From: Metallyticus violacea
Taxonomy: Eukaryota > Arthropoda > Insecta > Mantodea > Metallyticidae
Direction: 5' to 3'
DNA length: 64,000 nucleotides
Assembly (NCBI GenBank): GCA_030762175.1
Contig: CM060830.1
Coordinates: 50,367,001-50,431,000 of the forward strand
Under the pieces are notes generated by a model that ran no database searches, was not told the DNA's origin, and saw only the letters and a program-made list of their open reading frames with translations. Below, one piece after another: positions 1 to 11,889 of the stretch (position 1 is the first letter of the stretch; every line of letters starts with the position of its first letter). Made by a program: the position numbers and the translations under genes.

Positions 1-119
1 ACTGATGACCTAATAGTGGGGTCAATAATGTTGGTTTAATGAAATCAATTGAAGCAATTTTGGCATTAAGAACAAATACTCAAAAATAAAAAATAATGGT
101 ATTCAAGAAAGGAAATAAG

Positions 120-960
120 CTGCAGAAAAATTAAAAATGATGCCGGGAAGGGACAGAAATTGAATTGGTTAATAAATTTGACTATTTAGATATCAGACTC
201 AATAGTAATGCTTATTGGAGTGAACATAAGAAAAAGACATTAATAGAGGAAGAATAGCTTTAAAAGCTATTAATTTTAGCAGACGTAAACTATCAGGAAT
301 GCACATAAAGTTGGAGAGAGTATATTCAACAATAGTCGGGGCTAAAATGCTGTATGAGTTGAAAATTGGGGTTTTTGAAGAGGTTTGGTTAAACATGGAT
401 TTGATTCACAGGAATTTTTGCAAACAAATTCTGGGAGTGCCAAAAGTTTCACCTAATGGGGTTGTACTAACAGAATTAAGAAGAATGGAGAGCAAGGAGA
501 AATAATGGTAAAAATTTTAAAATATTGGATTAGGATAAAGGATTTAGATGAAAAAAATATTTTGATAAATTTGCAGGAGAATGCTACTTGGTGTAATATT
601 TGGATCAATGGAAATAAAGATGCTATGGAAAAAAGTTAATGTAAGAATTTAAGATATTAAAATTCAAGAAATATTTAATGGTTTTTTATAACAAAAATGA
701 GAATTTACAGGGAATTATAGAAAGAATGGGATACAGAAAATTATGTAGAAAAAGGTGACAATGGCGAGAAAAGGAACTGCATGGGCTAGAGAAGATGTAG
801 TGAAATTGAAAGGTTTAAGAGGGAGAAGCAGTTTATAGGAATGTTCAAAGTGTGGGATGAAAGATAATCATTGGCATACTATTCTCAAATGTGAAGAAAC
901 TAAAATAATGAGAGAAAAACACAGGGCGGAGAAATGGGCCAACCTACCAACAAAATAGTG
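120..960 (+). mobile_element. LINE C-terminal fragment (degenerate)
   Basis: Plus-strand frames give the end of a non-LTR reverse transcriptase ORF: EIELVNKFDYLDIRLNSNAY (the thumb-like segment after the catalytic domain), then LIHRNFCKQILGVPKVSPNG and VVLTELRR, which is the familiar F-C-K-x-x-L-G-V motif of jockey/CR1/R1-type LINEs. Further on, CSKCGMKDNHWHTILKC at 842-892 is a Cx2Cx7Hx4C zinc-binding motif typical of LINE C-termini. Several stops and frameshifts show it is dead. A second fragment of the same family is at 23.0-24.1 kb on the other strand. Confidence 0.7.
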
Positions 961-1129
961 GGGGGAAAGTTGAATATGAAATCAGTGAATGATACCATGG
1001 AGATTGGTGCAGTCATGAACCAGTTGCTTGTAATTTATTTTAACTCATGAAATGGCTGGTTTCCTACTGAGTTTTTTTTTTCCTGGTTTTTAACAACTTC
1101 ATACATGAAATCAGAAACTACCAAGAAAA

Positions 1130-1735
1130 GGCACTGAAAATCTCACTTGAAGAAGTAAAAGCAGTTTTACTTCTAGATAATGCATCAGCTCATCTTAATG
1201 CTGAGAAGCTGGTTAGTAGGGATGAAAGAATAAAATGTATCTTCCTTCCACCAAACACCAGTTCTTTGATAAAATCTATGGACCTGGCAGTCATTGCTGT
1301 CTACAAAAGATTTTATAAAAAGAAGTCCTGGAAGAGGTTATGGTTATGTTTGAGAACAAAAATGACTCAGAAGAAGATACAAGAAGAGCAATTTGCATGC
1401 ATACAATATTAAATCTGCCATCTTTAATTGGCAGCTGCCTGAAAGGAGAAGAATACAACATTGGCTAATGGCTGAACTAAGTTATTGAATGGGAGTGAAC
1501 CTGAATATGATTTCCATGAAATTATGATGCATGCTAAGGATGATGTTAATGAGAATGGACTTGAACAGTGGCTAGACATAGATGAGGGTGACTCGTGCTG
1601 TCAAATGCTCAGCCAAGATGACATTGGTGAAGATTTTCTATGGGCTGACCATGTTAATGATGAGGAAGAAAAGGAGATGGAGGAGGTTCCAGCTGGTCCA
1701 AAACTGTCGTGGTTGTAGAACACGTGGATGACATC
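1130..1735 (+). mobile_element. Tigger/jerky-like DDE transposase, C-terminal relic
   Basis: Plus-strand frames carry VLLLDNASAHLNAEKLVSRD, IKCIFLPPNTSSLIKSMDLA, VIAVYKRFYKK and, after a frameshift, EVLEEVMVMFENKNDSEEDT. These correspond to the second catalytic aspartate (LLDNASAH) and the conserved LPPNTSSLIxxMD block of pogo/Tigger and jerky-type DDE_1 transposases. The 3' end encodes an acidic tail (EQWLDIDEGD) also typical of this group. At least two frameshifts and internal stops. It lies in the Cul3 intron downstream of exon 6, antisense to the gene. Confidence 0.75.
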
Positions 1736-3762
1736 ATTTATTTAATAGATGCATCATCAGATCCAAAGCTGATTGTTTATTACAAACATTTTGACAATTT
1801 AGAACACTCATAATTAAGAAACAACACAAAAGTGAGAAACAACTAAAACTTAATTTTTCAAGCCCAATTCTCAATAATATGGTCTGTACATACTACTCTA
1901 TGTTATGTGTAGTCTGGCTATCAGAAAAAGGCAAGTGTGTGCTGAATTGCGACGGAGACTTGAACTGTTTATCAGCACACAAAGAGTGTATGTGGGATAT
2001 CCACAATGCCACTTGTTAAGCAATTCAGATCTTGCACACCAGCTGCATTTCTAACCATGGATGAGTATCTGACAACACTGTTAATGCTTACATAGCACAT
2101 TCCTCTCAATTGCTTTCTTCTGATTGCCAAACTATATACACCATATTACTCATTAAAATATATATTATTATATGCACTATTGAAAGCGTTTTATTTATAA
2201 CAATATTACTAACATTAGCGATTTAATGAACTTTCAGTTTATGGACAACCCTTAGCCCCTAATAGTCTATCAAATGGAGAGTTTACTGTATGTAGAATTA
2301 GATGGAAAGAAATAGTTGGCAAATGTTATATAAACTGTATCTGGGAGGGAGTTATAAATAAATGTAATATAAATTCAAAATAAATGTGTAGCATATTTGT
2401 GAATTAGTGATTGATGGATTTAAAAAAAATGAAACAGAAAAGAAGTTTTAAAGAGAGCAATAATGAGGAAAATAACTGATAAATAATCCTCTGATGATGG
2501 GAAAGAATTATTTGAAGTGGTGAATGAACCTCTGTCTTCTAGAGTTCAAGTAGGTGACTACTTACGAAACAAAGATGGAGTTAGTAATGTGTAGATGAAG
2601 ACAGGGTTATTTTAATTTTAATAATGTCGTCATCATTTTATTTGGTATTGTTTCATGAAGTGGAATAAGAATAATTATGCTCAATTTATATTTAACAAAG
2701 AAATTTATTATATTGTAATTTCAATCATTTCAAATAGCTACTCTTATATAGAGTCTCAAAAATGCATTTTTAAATCTTTTTCTCAAAAAAAATCATTATG
2801 AATAGGAATGTAATGCTAAAAATTTTGTTCAGCCTAATCTGACTTATTGTCTTTTAAAAAGCACGAAGATGTTTAATAAAACATACAAAGAACACAAATA
2901 ATATATTATTCCCACAATACTGCTGGTATTCCATCTATACTTCAATATCATAATGCATATATCTAAATAACATACTTCAAGACTACAGAGCAATTACATT
3001 GAAATCTCAATGCATTATTTTTAAGGAGGAAAGAAAATAAAAACAAATTATAGATTTTATTTACTGGTATTTATATATCACATTAGTGAATCAATATATT
3101 TATTACAATGTGAAAAAGACTTTTTAATGAGGAAAACATGTTTTTAAACTGAAAGAATCATTATGAACAGAGAATGAATTTATTCACTTCTTTAACCACT
3201 GAATACTGAACTTGAAATAATTTAATGTCACACAACAATAGATCTGAACAACTGAACTCAGTAAAACACCACAAAACACAGGACACTTAAAAACAGAAAC
3301 ATAACCTTCAACACTTAATTAACAAACAAATCTACGTCCATAGCCTATGTGCATAGCACTGGACTGGACAGAGGTGGAGAGAGTGTACACTGAAGTACAC
3401 ATCTCTCTATTATATCCATAATAGTCACAGTATGTTAACTTTGGTACAGCAATTTCAACACAATTTAAATGATTACTACTTGAAAAGTCTCTTATAGCTA
3501 TTTTATTAATTTATAATGTGAATAATAGGTTGAACTGAGCAGGTATTTTACAAATTACTTATAAAGAAGGAGAAATACAATGTTTTTACTATAGTCAAAC
3601 ACCACATGAATTTGTTGGCATCACAACTCAGCTTTCGTTAGACCAAGAACAGTACATTTTCCATTGTAATGTCAGAGACATTGTACCCTCAAGCAAATGG
3701 TATGCCTTATGCATTTCTTTCCTGGATTTTTTTCATTCTAGTGTAAAATTTAGATTACCTAC
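1736..3762. other. Cul3 intron, no recognised feature
   Basis: AT-rich intronic sequence without a recognisable coding segment, tRNA-like head or clear repeat. I searched the minus strand for the expected continuation of cullin repeat 3 and did not find it. Confidence 0.5.
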
Positions 3763-3957
3763 CTGGACAAAATTAATTGCATTTGTTCCTCCTTCTTCTT
3801 CCTGAACCAAAGCTTTTCCCTGTTCTCTCAAGTACTGACTGACACAATCAGCCATTGTCTTGAGGCCATCTGCTACACGACTGAACAACTTGTACATACA
3901 TGCCAAGTCCTCTGTTTTTTGATTTTTAAGCATGTGAACAACACCAGAGTTCTCCAT
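3763..3957 (-). CDS. Cul3: Cullin-3 exon 6 (last Cul3 exon in window)
   Basis: Sixth coding exon, 195 nt or 65 codons, phase 0. It starts [20 protein letters not shown], continues [20 protein letters not shown] and ends TNAINFVQ, which is cullin repeat 3. Acceptor ATTTTAG|ATG, donor CAG|GTAGGT. The expected continuation (the LLDLK..FD segment of repeat 3, then the cullin homology domain and the neddylated winged-helix domain) is not found between 3762 and the left edge, so the next intron is longer than 3.7 kb and about 430 residues lie outside. The intron past this exon contains LINE and Tigger-like relics. Confidence 0.97.
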
Positions 3958-4513
3958 CTAAAATAAAGGAAAAGGAAACTGTACACAGAACATCCTGATT
4001 TTAAAATGGGTGGCCTTCTCATTGGCAAAAAATGACATTTTGTATGATGTCCATTAGGGTTCATATTTTAGTTTTTAAAGATACTAAGGGACATGAAAAT
4101 TATATGTAGAAAGAATTACATAATCTATAAAGTCACAAGCATAATCAAATAGCAGCAGTTTAACTTGGCTAAATTAGTATTACAAAAAGACAAATAGGAT
4201 AAGATGAAAAAAATTGAAATTATAGGAAGGAATATGTCTCTTTAAACAGGAATGGCCATACTGAATCAAATTTGAGTTATACTATGAATGCAAAGCATGG
4301 CAGCAAAACAGTGAAGTATTGCAGTGCATTATCAATCAATGGTGTTATGTTATGATAACTCTGGATTGCTATCTGCCACTTAGAAATTAAGCAATGTAGT
4401 AGGCACGCAAACATCTAGTTTGGCTCTGAATTTGCTTTAAACTATGAAGTATGAAAAAGAGAATTTCTCTTGTAAAAATTCAGGACATTTACTTTTTTTA
4501 TAATTAAGTCAAT

Positions 4514-4848
4514 AACTTTGGCCAATGAACCAGCCCCATGGTATAGTAATAAAGAGTTCTAGACTTCTATCCCCATGGTCCTGGCTTTGATTCCTGGATC
4601 TGCCACGGGAATTTTTCCATTGATAGGATGGTCCTATGCAGGCCATGATCTGGTTAGTTTTAAGTACCCACAGGTTTGTGGAAACCACTGTGCACCATAA
4701 TCATCTCATTATAATCTCCAATGAGACAACATAGTAGTGCTATATTGGCATCCTGCCCTCACAAGTCTGCTGCAATATTACCTTGGCAAGGGTGGGAGGG
4801 ATGCCCAAAAGTTCATGAGAACAAAGACCTGGCTGGCATTGAAATAAA
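4514..4848 (+). mobile_element. tRNA-derived SINE, single copy of its kind here
   Basis: Begins with a tRNA-like head: an A-box-like GGTATAGTAAT and a B-box-like GCTTTGATTCC about 45 bp later, followed by a roughly 270-bp tRNA-unrelated body. It is flanked by an 8-bp direct repeat, AAGTCAAT, at 4506-4513 and 4849-4856, which fits target-site duplication. It does not share its body with SINE-A, SINE-B or SINE-C. Confidence 0.6.
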
Positions 4849-5087
4849 AAGTCAATGGAATAACTGAAAATTTGGTAAGGACTTTCTTGGGCCTTCAGAA
4901 GTCATTCATCAATAAAAGCATTTCATAACAATTTTCTAAGACTAGAACATGATTAACTTAGGGTCTTTAAATGCAAAAAGCTCTTGTTGGTACATTAATT
5001 AATTTAATATATGAGAATATTTGTTCAGAATTACTGAGAAAGAATAAACAACAGAATGATTTCTTATGTTTCATTATTTAAACAGCA

Positions 5088-5350
5088 CCTTCTTGGTCTG
5101 TTGGTTAAGGTTTCTGACTCCTGGATTCAATCTCCAGCACCTATTTTAAATTCTTCTAAGTTAGGGAGGTGTGGAAACCTAGTAAGAACAATTGGGAAGC
5201 TGCCTAAGAGCAACCTCTAATCAAAATGCAAATGGTGCGATGCAGTGTGCCAATCATCTACCCTTCTACAATACTGCACTCTACCAGTAATGTCACAAGC
5301 CAGAAGTAAAGGATGCAGCTGTTGCTATGGTAGGCCAAAAGCCTGTAGTT
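5088..5350 (+). mobile_element. tRNA-derived SINE-like element
   Basis: The head TGGTCTGTTGGTTAAGG resembles a tRNA A box and GGATTCAATCTCC a B box, about 30 bp apart. The body runs to about 5350. Only one copy in the window, so the ends are approximate. Confidence 0.45.
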
Positions 5351-5749
5351 ACTAAAAAGGATTTAAGGGGCAATTATTTAGACATGAAAAGAAACCACTA
5401 ACTAATTAGCTAACATTTAAAATGGTAGATCTGAAACATGTACAAATTATTATAGAAAACCTTTTGAAACAGTTTATAAATTGTGGCTGAATATTTTGAC
5501 AGTAAACTAACTTCATTTAACCATCATAGTCTTATATATTACTATATTATACATTTGTTTTAATCTTTTATTTTAAATAGTTTGCTCTTTGTGAACAGAC
5601 ATCTATTTTTTTTTTGAACTTGGAATGCTAATTAGAATTGTACTCTTATTTTTTTTTAATTATATAAACTCAGTTGAGTATGACAACCAATGTAGGATCT
5701 GAAAGAAAATTGGTATTTGTTAAATACACTAAACTATGAGGGCCATACA

Positions 5750-6150
5750 AAAAACACAAACAACAAATTTTTTTGACATATACCACAACAGACAATGAGT
5801 GTTGTGGCAGCATCTGTTCTGAAAATCTTGACTATATTCATGTCAATGGCTTGCTTATATCGCATCACTGCTAGCAGTCCTAACAAAATGGTCAACAATG
5901 ATGTTCCATTTTGTTAGCAGCTATTACTGAATTTCTTGTTAAAGAAGAAATCCTCACTGCAGAAAAATGCACCATGGATTTCAGTATTACTTTGGAAAAT
6001 GTATGCATGGGTTCTAGCAGTGTTAGAAGATGGGTAAAACACTAATATGGAAACACGAGCATCTATAGCATTTACTCTAGAACAGTCTCAACTGAATGCA
6101 ACAAGGAGAGAGGTTAAGAGTTTGTTAAAGAATCAGACATGTCGGTTTAG
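5750..6150 (+). mobile_element. Mariner-like N-terminal relic
   Basis: Starts near GGGCCATACAAAAAAC, with a reading further on that includes SSVRRWVKH followed by segments like VSTECNKERG and VKESDMSV. This matches the order of a mariner helix-turn-helix: a recognition helix ending in a W-x-K/R-x-F/H block, then a linker such as TxxNxxR. Frames are broken. Confidence 0.4.
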
Positions 6151-6434
6151 TTATGATATATCTTTGGATTCATGCTGCTGATGCTTTGCACAAATTTCCA
6201 TATGCTTTTTCAAAAGCTGTGGTTGAACTGCATTGGAGATCCTTATATAACAGGAAATTAAAGCAGAGGAGTGGGGAGGTGATTACCTGCTTGATGTTGA
6301 TTGAATGGGTATTGACCAATGGCAAAACTCCTAAAATTCAAATTCAAATATTCATGTTAGTCTTGTTTTCTATGGTCTACCTGATATTTCTTCTTGTAAA
6401 ATGTTTGTTTTTAGCTAATATGGTGGCTTTATAA

Positions 6435-7400
6435 AAGTCAATGTTACATTTGCTTTGGATGGAGAGTTCTACGAGTTCAAATTTTGCAGTTCATTCTGGC
6501 AGATGTAAGGAAACGTTCTGTTTTCCTAGAGTTCACAGAATAATCTGTTTGTCCTATACACAGTATTTCTCCAAATAATCCCCACAATTTTTTTCCAAAA
6601 TTTAACAGCAAAAAGTTGGGGAGCATATATTATTTGCATTAGGGTTCGTACCACACTTCTGACACACCAAAATCTAAAAGTTAGCATTCTTCTGTCACAA
6701 GTGAGAACTGCATATAGACTGCATCATCAATAGTGTCAGCTGAAGTGAAGCACATGTTCAGGATGGTTAGTGCAAAACATTGTTACAGGTCATTCATGGT
6801 GAAAGGAAAGCTCCACATCATTGAAGAGGTAGAATAAATTTGCAATCATACTGCTGGATGAAAATACATGCAGAAAGTTTTGAATGAGGGAAGAGCTGAC
6901 TAGGCTATCATTTCTGGAGGACTTACAAGATTCTCCAACCATCCAAAGGATAGTTTAAAATAAAATATTAGTTTCAGAAATTAAATATAAGATTTATGTT
7001 TCCTTTGAAGTTTTAAACTTTTTTTTATTATTTTTGATATACAAGACCATTTTGTTTATAATATTAAAACTTATTTTAATATATTTTTGTCTGCATCAAT
7101 TAACTGTTTAAAGATGCATTAAAAAAAGTTATATGAGATGGATGGTTGAGGAAGAGCACCAACTCACTCCAAGCAGTAAAATCAAGTGCCCGGAAGTAAT
7201 CCAAATCTGCAAATGAGTAAAAAGTGCATGGGGACTCAATTTCTCTACCACTGGTGGAAAGAAGTACAGAATTTAAAATTCCTTTGATGGAATAGAGGAT
7301 GATTTAGTGTGGGAAAATGGAAATTGTGACATTGACAATGATGACTCTCTTTGCAGTGATGACAAAAGTTAAGATAAATAGAGCTATGGCAGTGCATAAT
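6435..7400. other. Uncharacterised repeat-like intronic stretch
   Basis: No intact reading frame. Around 7285-7370 the plus strand reads GIEDDLVWENGNCDIDNDDS, an acidic stretch of the kind found at transposase C-termini, but no family can be assigned. Confidence 0.3.
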
Positions 7401-8406
7401 TATAAAAGTAACGATATGATATAGTACTTATTCATTCTAAATTGGACAAAAATGTTTAAGATGCTGACTTAGATGTATACTTTTTCCTCACCCAGAGTAC
7501 TAACTGGTTGATTGGTTGATTGGTTTACGGTGTGATTATGAAGATTACAATGCAATGAACATTTTTAAATTATATTTATTATAGTCTTCCATGTTTTCAA
7601 TATAAATATTAATACAGCGGTAAAAACATTTTTTTTTCAAACCTCCCTTCTAAAATCTGGATGAGGGGATTATCTGCATATATGCTGTATGTTGTGCCAC
7701 AATCACAATTACTCCCAGGAAAGCATGTGGGTCTTTAAGATCTTTTACTGGTTGTAGTATTTATTGTATCTTGCATGTGAATTTGTAATATGTGAAAATA
7801 TTCTTCTTTCTGACCAATCTGGCCTGTCTGTTCGTGACTCCACATATGTATGGAATTGTTATTGAAATGGAAATTTTCTCCTGGTTACTATCCTCTTTGG
7901 CAATTGAAAAAATATGGTGGAAGTTCTTTTATACTTCTCCCACAGCTCTAATTTGGCACCCACAGACAGCCATTTACTTGTATTCATGAAAGAGCAGATT
8001 CTAGGTCAATATTATGAGACTGCAGAGACAATCTAGAAAACAGTCTGTCTGTCTGTCTGTTAGGGTGGAACAAAAGTTCTGCTGCAGAGAAATTTTCAAT
8101 TTCCATAACAGCGAGAAAAGTGAGTATAAAAAGCTGGGGACTATGTGAAAAAGTAGAAAAATGTCTTTGCATTAAAGTGGTATGCTTGGTTTTAATAACA
8201 TGACCTGATAATTTATAAAAAATTGTTGCTCATTACATGTGATATGATCCTTTTAGCATGTCACATTTTGACTAAAATAATAAGAAAATAAGCAAGTATG
8301 ATCAAATGGCAAACCTTATTTACATCTAGCATGCACTCAACTGCAAAGACATTGCTTTGTGCTGTTACTGTAATAAAAGTGCAGAGTAAAGAGGGAAATG
8401 CCATAT
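7401..8406. other. Cul3 intron, little recognisable
   Basis: AT-rich sequence. A short (CTGT)n microsatellite occurs at 8041-8061. Nothing else is supported. Confidence 0.5.
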
Positions 8407-8542
8407 TGGCTTCATGGGATACCAGTTAAATAACTTCCTTGTGGAACTCCATGCTTTAAACCATTGTTGGTCTGTGGCTTTCCTTAGGAAGATTCCTTGT
8501 TGGACTTTAAGAAGATTACTTGGATGGTATCCCATGAAGTCA
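8407..8542. repeat. Inverted repeat of about 135 bp
   Basis: TGGCTTCATGGGATACCA at 8407-8424 is repeated in inverted form with one mismatch at 8525-8542 (TGGTATCCCATGAAGTCA). Weaker pairing continues inward (AACTTCCTTG against AAGTAATCTT and nearby). Could be a small foldback element; no target duplication was found. Confidence 0.55.
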
Positions 8543-8850
8543 TTGGCAATTACATACCAGTTTATTTGAAACTAAAGAGAGTTGTTGGACTGGGACAGTA
8601 TCAACTAAAAACTAATTTAGAGAAAGGAGCATATTAGGTAAAAATGTAATTCCGGTTAAATATCTCTTAATAATTTATTAATGTTCATTTTTCTATTTAT
8701 AGATTTTATATACTGAGAACCAAATATACAGTTATAGCACTGTGTTTTCCATGATTGTCCTGATATTACCTTCCTATTACTCCTAAATGGAGACCATTTC
8801 CTTATAGTTTGAAATCATATGGACTTAAGCCTAATATCATTTGAATTATT

Positions 8851-8905
8851 CATCACCTGTGTTCCTCAGAAGTAAAAACAAGCATTAAACACTATTAAAA
8901 AAAAT
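8851..8905 (+). mobile_element. SINE-B 3' end remnant
   Basis: CATCACCTGTGTTCCTCAGA, then AGTAAAAACAAGCATTAAAC and an A-rich tail, matches the 3' end of the SINE-B copy at 22738-23020. The 5' part is missing or unrecognisable. Confidence 0.6.
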
Positions 8906-10812
8906 TAGAAATATTTAACTTCAGAATTATTTTAATTCTGTTGTATTTATCAGATATTTTTTTTATATTGTTTGATTATTCTACACTCTGCTTTAATGTT
9001 TAACTAAAAAGTTTTTGGAGTAACTGTCAGAATAATTGATTGTTAATGATTATAGCTCTAGCATATAGACTGTATACAATGAGCATTTTAACACTATTTC
9101 TTATCAGTGTCTTGGAATTCAAATATAATGTAAGTATGCACTTTACAACCTTAAGTAAAATTTTAAAAATGTTATGATGCTAGAGCACTTTGTTGTTTAG
9201 AGCTCAAATCACAGTGCCAAATAGCTAATAAGAATAATAATTAACCCAGAGAAAATGAAATGCGGAACAGATATAATAGAACCAGAGAAAGATAAAGGGT
9301 ATGATATTATTTTTTTTCCTTAATTTTCTTCTTTTATAAACCTTCTTTTTACATTTAACTTATCTTCCAAGAAAATTATGCATTAGAGAGAGAGGGGGGA
9401 TAATAATACAACAAAGAAATAAAAAAAATTAAAAATGAAACATTCATTAAAGAAACTTTCGATAAATCAATATACAGGGTATTAGTGAACTACACCAAAA
9501 TAATTTCAGAGTGTAGAGATGTATATAATCAATTTGAGATGAACAATATATGGTCCATAAACATAATGCAGTTTTATGGTGTTAAACATTTTGGCCTCAG
9601 ATGCTGATTAAGTCAGCATTAAAGCCAAGCTGGGTGAAAAATGGGTTTAGAATTATTTTAAAACTATCTTGTGAGCACAGAAATATCAAATTTCTGCAGC
9701 TTATTATCTGAAGTTTTCAAGATTTAGTGCCATAAAAATCCTTCATATCTTGAACTGATCATTTGACAGTGTGACCTAAACATCTATTAACTGCTCTCTT
9801 ACATTATGTAGCCAAGATTTATTAAATAAATGTAAATGTAGCCTACTCTAGAGGGAGCTCTTTAACTGCTTGTATGGTGTTATGCATAATGCAAAAACTG
9901 ATGTTCCGCAGGCCATGGGTTCAATTTTCGTCATGCTACTAATTTTTTTTTAATAAGTGTGCAATGCTCATATTAAAGAATAATGATTGAAATTTACTTA
10001 ATGCTTTCAAATTTTATTCTCTTTCTCAACAATGAATGTATTATCAATACACAACGGCTAATAAGCTTACTACCATCTTGACGCCTAATACTTAATTTGC
10101 CTAACACATACTCAGGATACAATTTTGATTGGTATATACAATAACAAAAAGAAGGGTTGTAATTATATAAATTGATATGTTAAGATTTAAGTGTACAAAA
10201 CACAATTTAAAATAGGCTAAAAGCTGTATCATCAGGACCTAGTCAGAAAACAAAACAATAAACAAACAAAATGTGATGAGCAAGAATCAAACTTGAAAAC
10301 AAATGACTATCTCTTACTTGAAAGCTAATGTCATAAACATTATACAAAAGATACATTCTAAAACCTCCCTCGTAATGCTTTCTAGGGAAATCTTCATTAG
10401 TCAGTGGCATACTGACACTTTAGAAACTTATATCCATAGCTTTGAAATAAGAACAGCTAGGCCATACTTTTCTATCTCAAATTACCTGTCTAAGACACCT
10501 TCATATTCTGTGAAATTATTTTGGTGTAGTTCATTAACACCTGTATATGTTAAATTTAATGGAATTTCTTGTCTAGAAGTATCAATGATATACTGTTTAC
10601 ATACTTGTGCTGTGAAGCTTAAATATTTATTTTACATTCAAATTTAATTTGAAATTAACTGGGATCTGTCCATTCATCTCTGCTAAGCATTATAGCTATA
10701 AAAAGGTGGATATTAAGCAAATTAAAATATTTGTTCACTGTAAGCATTACAAGTGTGTAATGTCTTTGTATAAAACCCATGCTTTATGCATGATGAACTA
10801 ATTTCTACTAAC
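8906..10812. other. Cul3 intron, no strong feature
   Basis: AT-rich. Around 9850-9945 a B-box-like GGGTTCAATTTTCG followed by an A/T tail suggests another old SINE, too decayed to delimit. A 114-codon open frame at 10303-10647 on the plus strand shows no family resemblance and is most likely chance. Confidence 0.4.
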
Positions 10813-10992
10813 CTCAACAATAGTTTTCATGTGTTTCTTGATTAGTTCCTCTTCAACAACTTCTACAATTCTTGGCTCTGTTGATTCATCCAAATAATGC
10901 TTGGCTCTTTCAGCCTCTTCATTTATTCGAGCTTCTACTTTCTTTATATATACAGAAGCGCTATTCTCTGCTAGAAACTTCTGACTTTCCAA
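10813..10992 (-). CDS. Cul3: Cullin-3 exon 5
   Basis: Fifth coding exon, 180 nt or 60 codons, phase 0. It reads [20 protein letters not shown] at the start and [12 protein letters not shown] at the end, cullin repeat 2. Acceptor ATTGCAG|TTG, donor GAG|GTTAGT. Most animal proteins have MESQKF here; this one has LESQKF because the first codon after the acceptor is TTG. The acidic stretch [16 protein letters not shown] is typical of insect Cul3. No stop, frameshift or unusual residue in the conserved core. Confidence 0.97.
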
Positions 10993-11349
10993 CTGCAATG
11001 GAGAAGGAAAATAATTAGCATTCTCTTGAAATGTTAATTGGAACTTGTACAGTGAAGCTATTCAATCATATAAATCTTAATTAAACCATTCTCTTATTTG
11101 ATATTAGAGAAACATATTAAGAAATATAATTATATCATGCCTTTATTCTGCTATGCAATCAAGTTTGTATACACTAGTGGAAACCAGTTGACCTTCAGTG
11201 ATTACTAGTACACCTGGAGTTTTAAAGTTCTGCTGATGCTCAGAGATGTTTATCATGCCAACTATTTCAATTGCATTTTTGTAAGAAGTGATGTTAGACT
11301 TTCTACTGTGTAGAGTAGGCCAAGAGTGAGATATGCCAGAGCAAAGAAT

Positions 11350-11461
11350 CTTAAAATATTTACAACACTCTCTAGGTTTCACTTACATACTCAGAAGAGA
11401 TTATTAATGCATGTTTCACTGTGTTCGATTTCAAATTGAATTAATATTGAGAGAAAAGAAT
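11350..11461. mobile_element. Small deleted copy of the 16.1-kb foldback element
   Basis: This 112-bp segment is absent from repeat R copy B, where AAAGAAT continues directly into TATTTATTTA-type sequence. Here it is bounded by AAAGAAT at 11343-11349 and 11455-11461. Its sequence (AAATATTTACAACACT, GGTTTCACTTACAT, then CTCAGAAGAGATTATTAATG and AATTGAATTAATATTGA) matches the outer parts of the element at 16141-16373 with the centre deleted. Confidence 0.65.
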
Positions 11462-11889
11462 ATTTATTTATGATTGAAATGTATAAAAGAAATTGTAAAA
11501 TAGTGTAGCAGAGAATTTTGTGCTACATTTCTAGGAGTAACATCTCCACCTGGAAGTGCAATTTTCAAACTGGTGAACAAAGTTCAAACCCAATATATTT
11601 TCATTGGCAAGAAGCTCTGACCAAAAAAGTGGGATTAGTTATAAAACTCAAAAGTCAAATATGATTAGTCCAGCAAATATATCTATTGGTCGAGTATATA
11701 AAGTCACTCAGAATGTTGTATTTTCATTCATATAAAATACTGCTGAAATAACACCCATAGATATGCTGAAACAAAATATCCAAGAGGGATTTCATAAATA
11801 GTTTTGAATAGCGCGAATTTTCACAGTAAAATATAGTATAATATAACAAATTATTATTGAGGAAATCACTCAAATTTCACTAATTTAGT

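Noticed and set aside
1..3762. Next Cul3 exon (continuation of cullin repeat 3).
   Set aside because: No minus-strand segment with the expected LLDLK-type reading and a splice acceptor was found; the exon must lie outside the window.
10303..10647. 114-codon plus-strand open frame, among the longest in the window.
   Set aside because: Composition is that of AT-rich intron, no motif, no conserved splice context; most likely chance.
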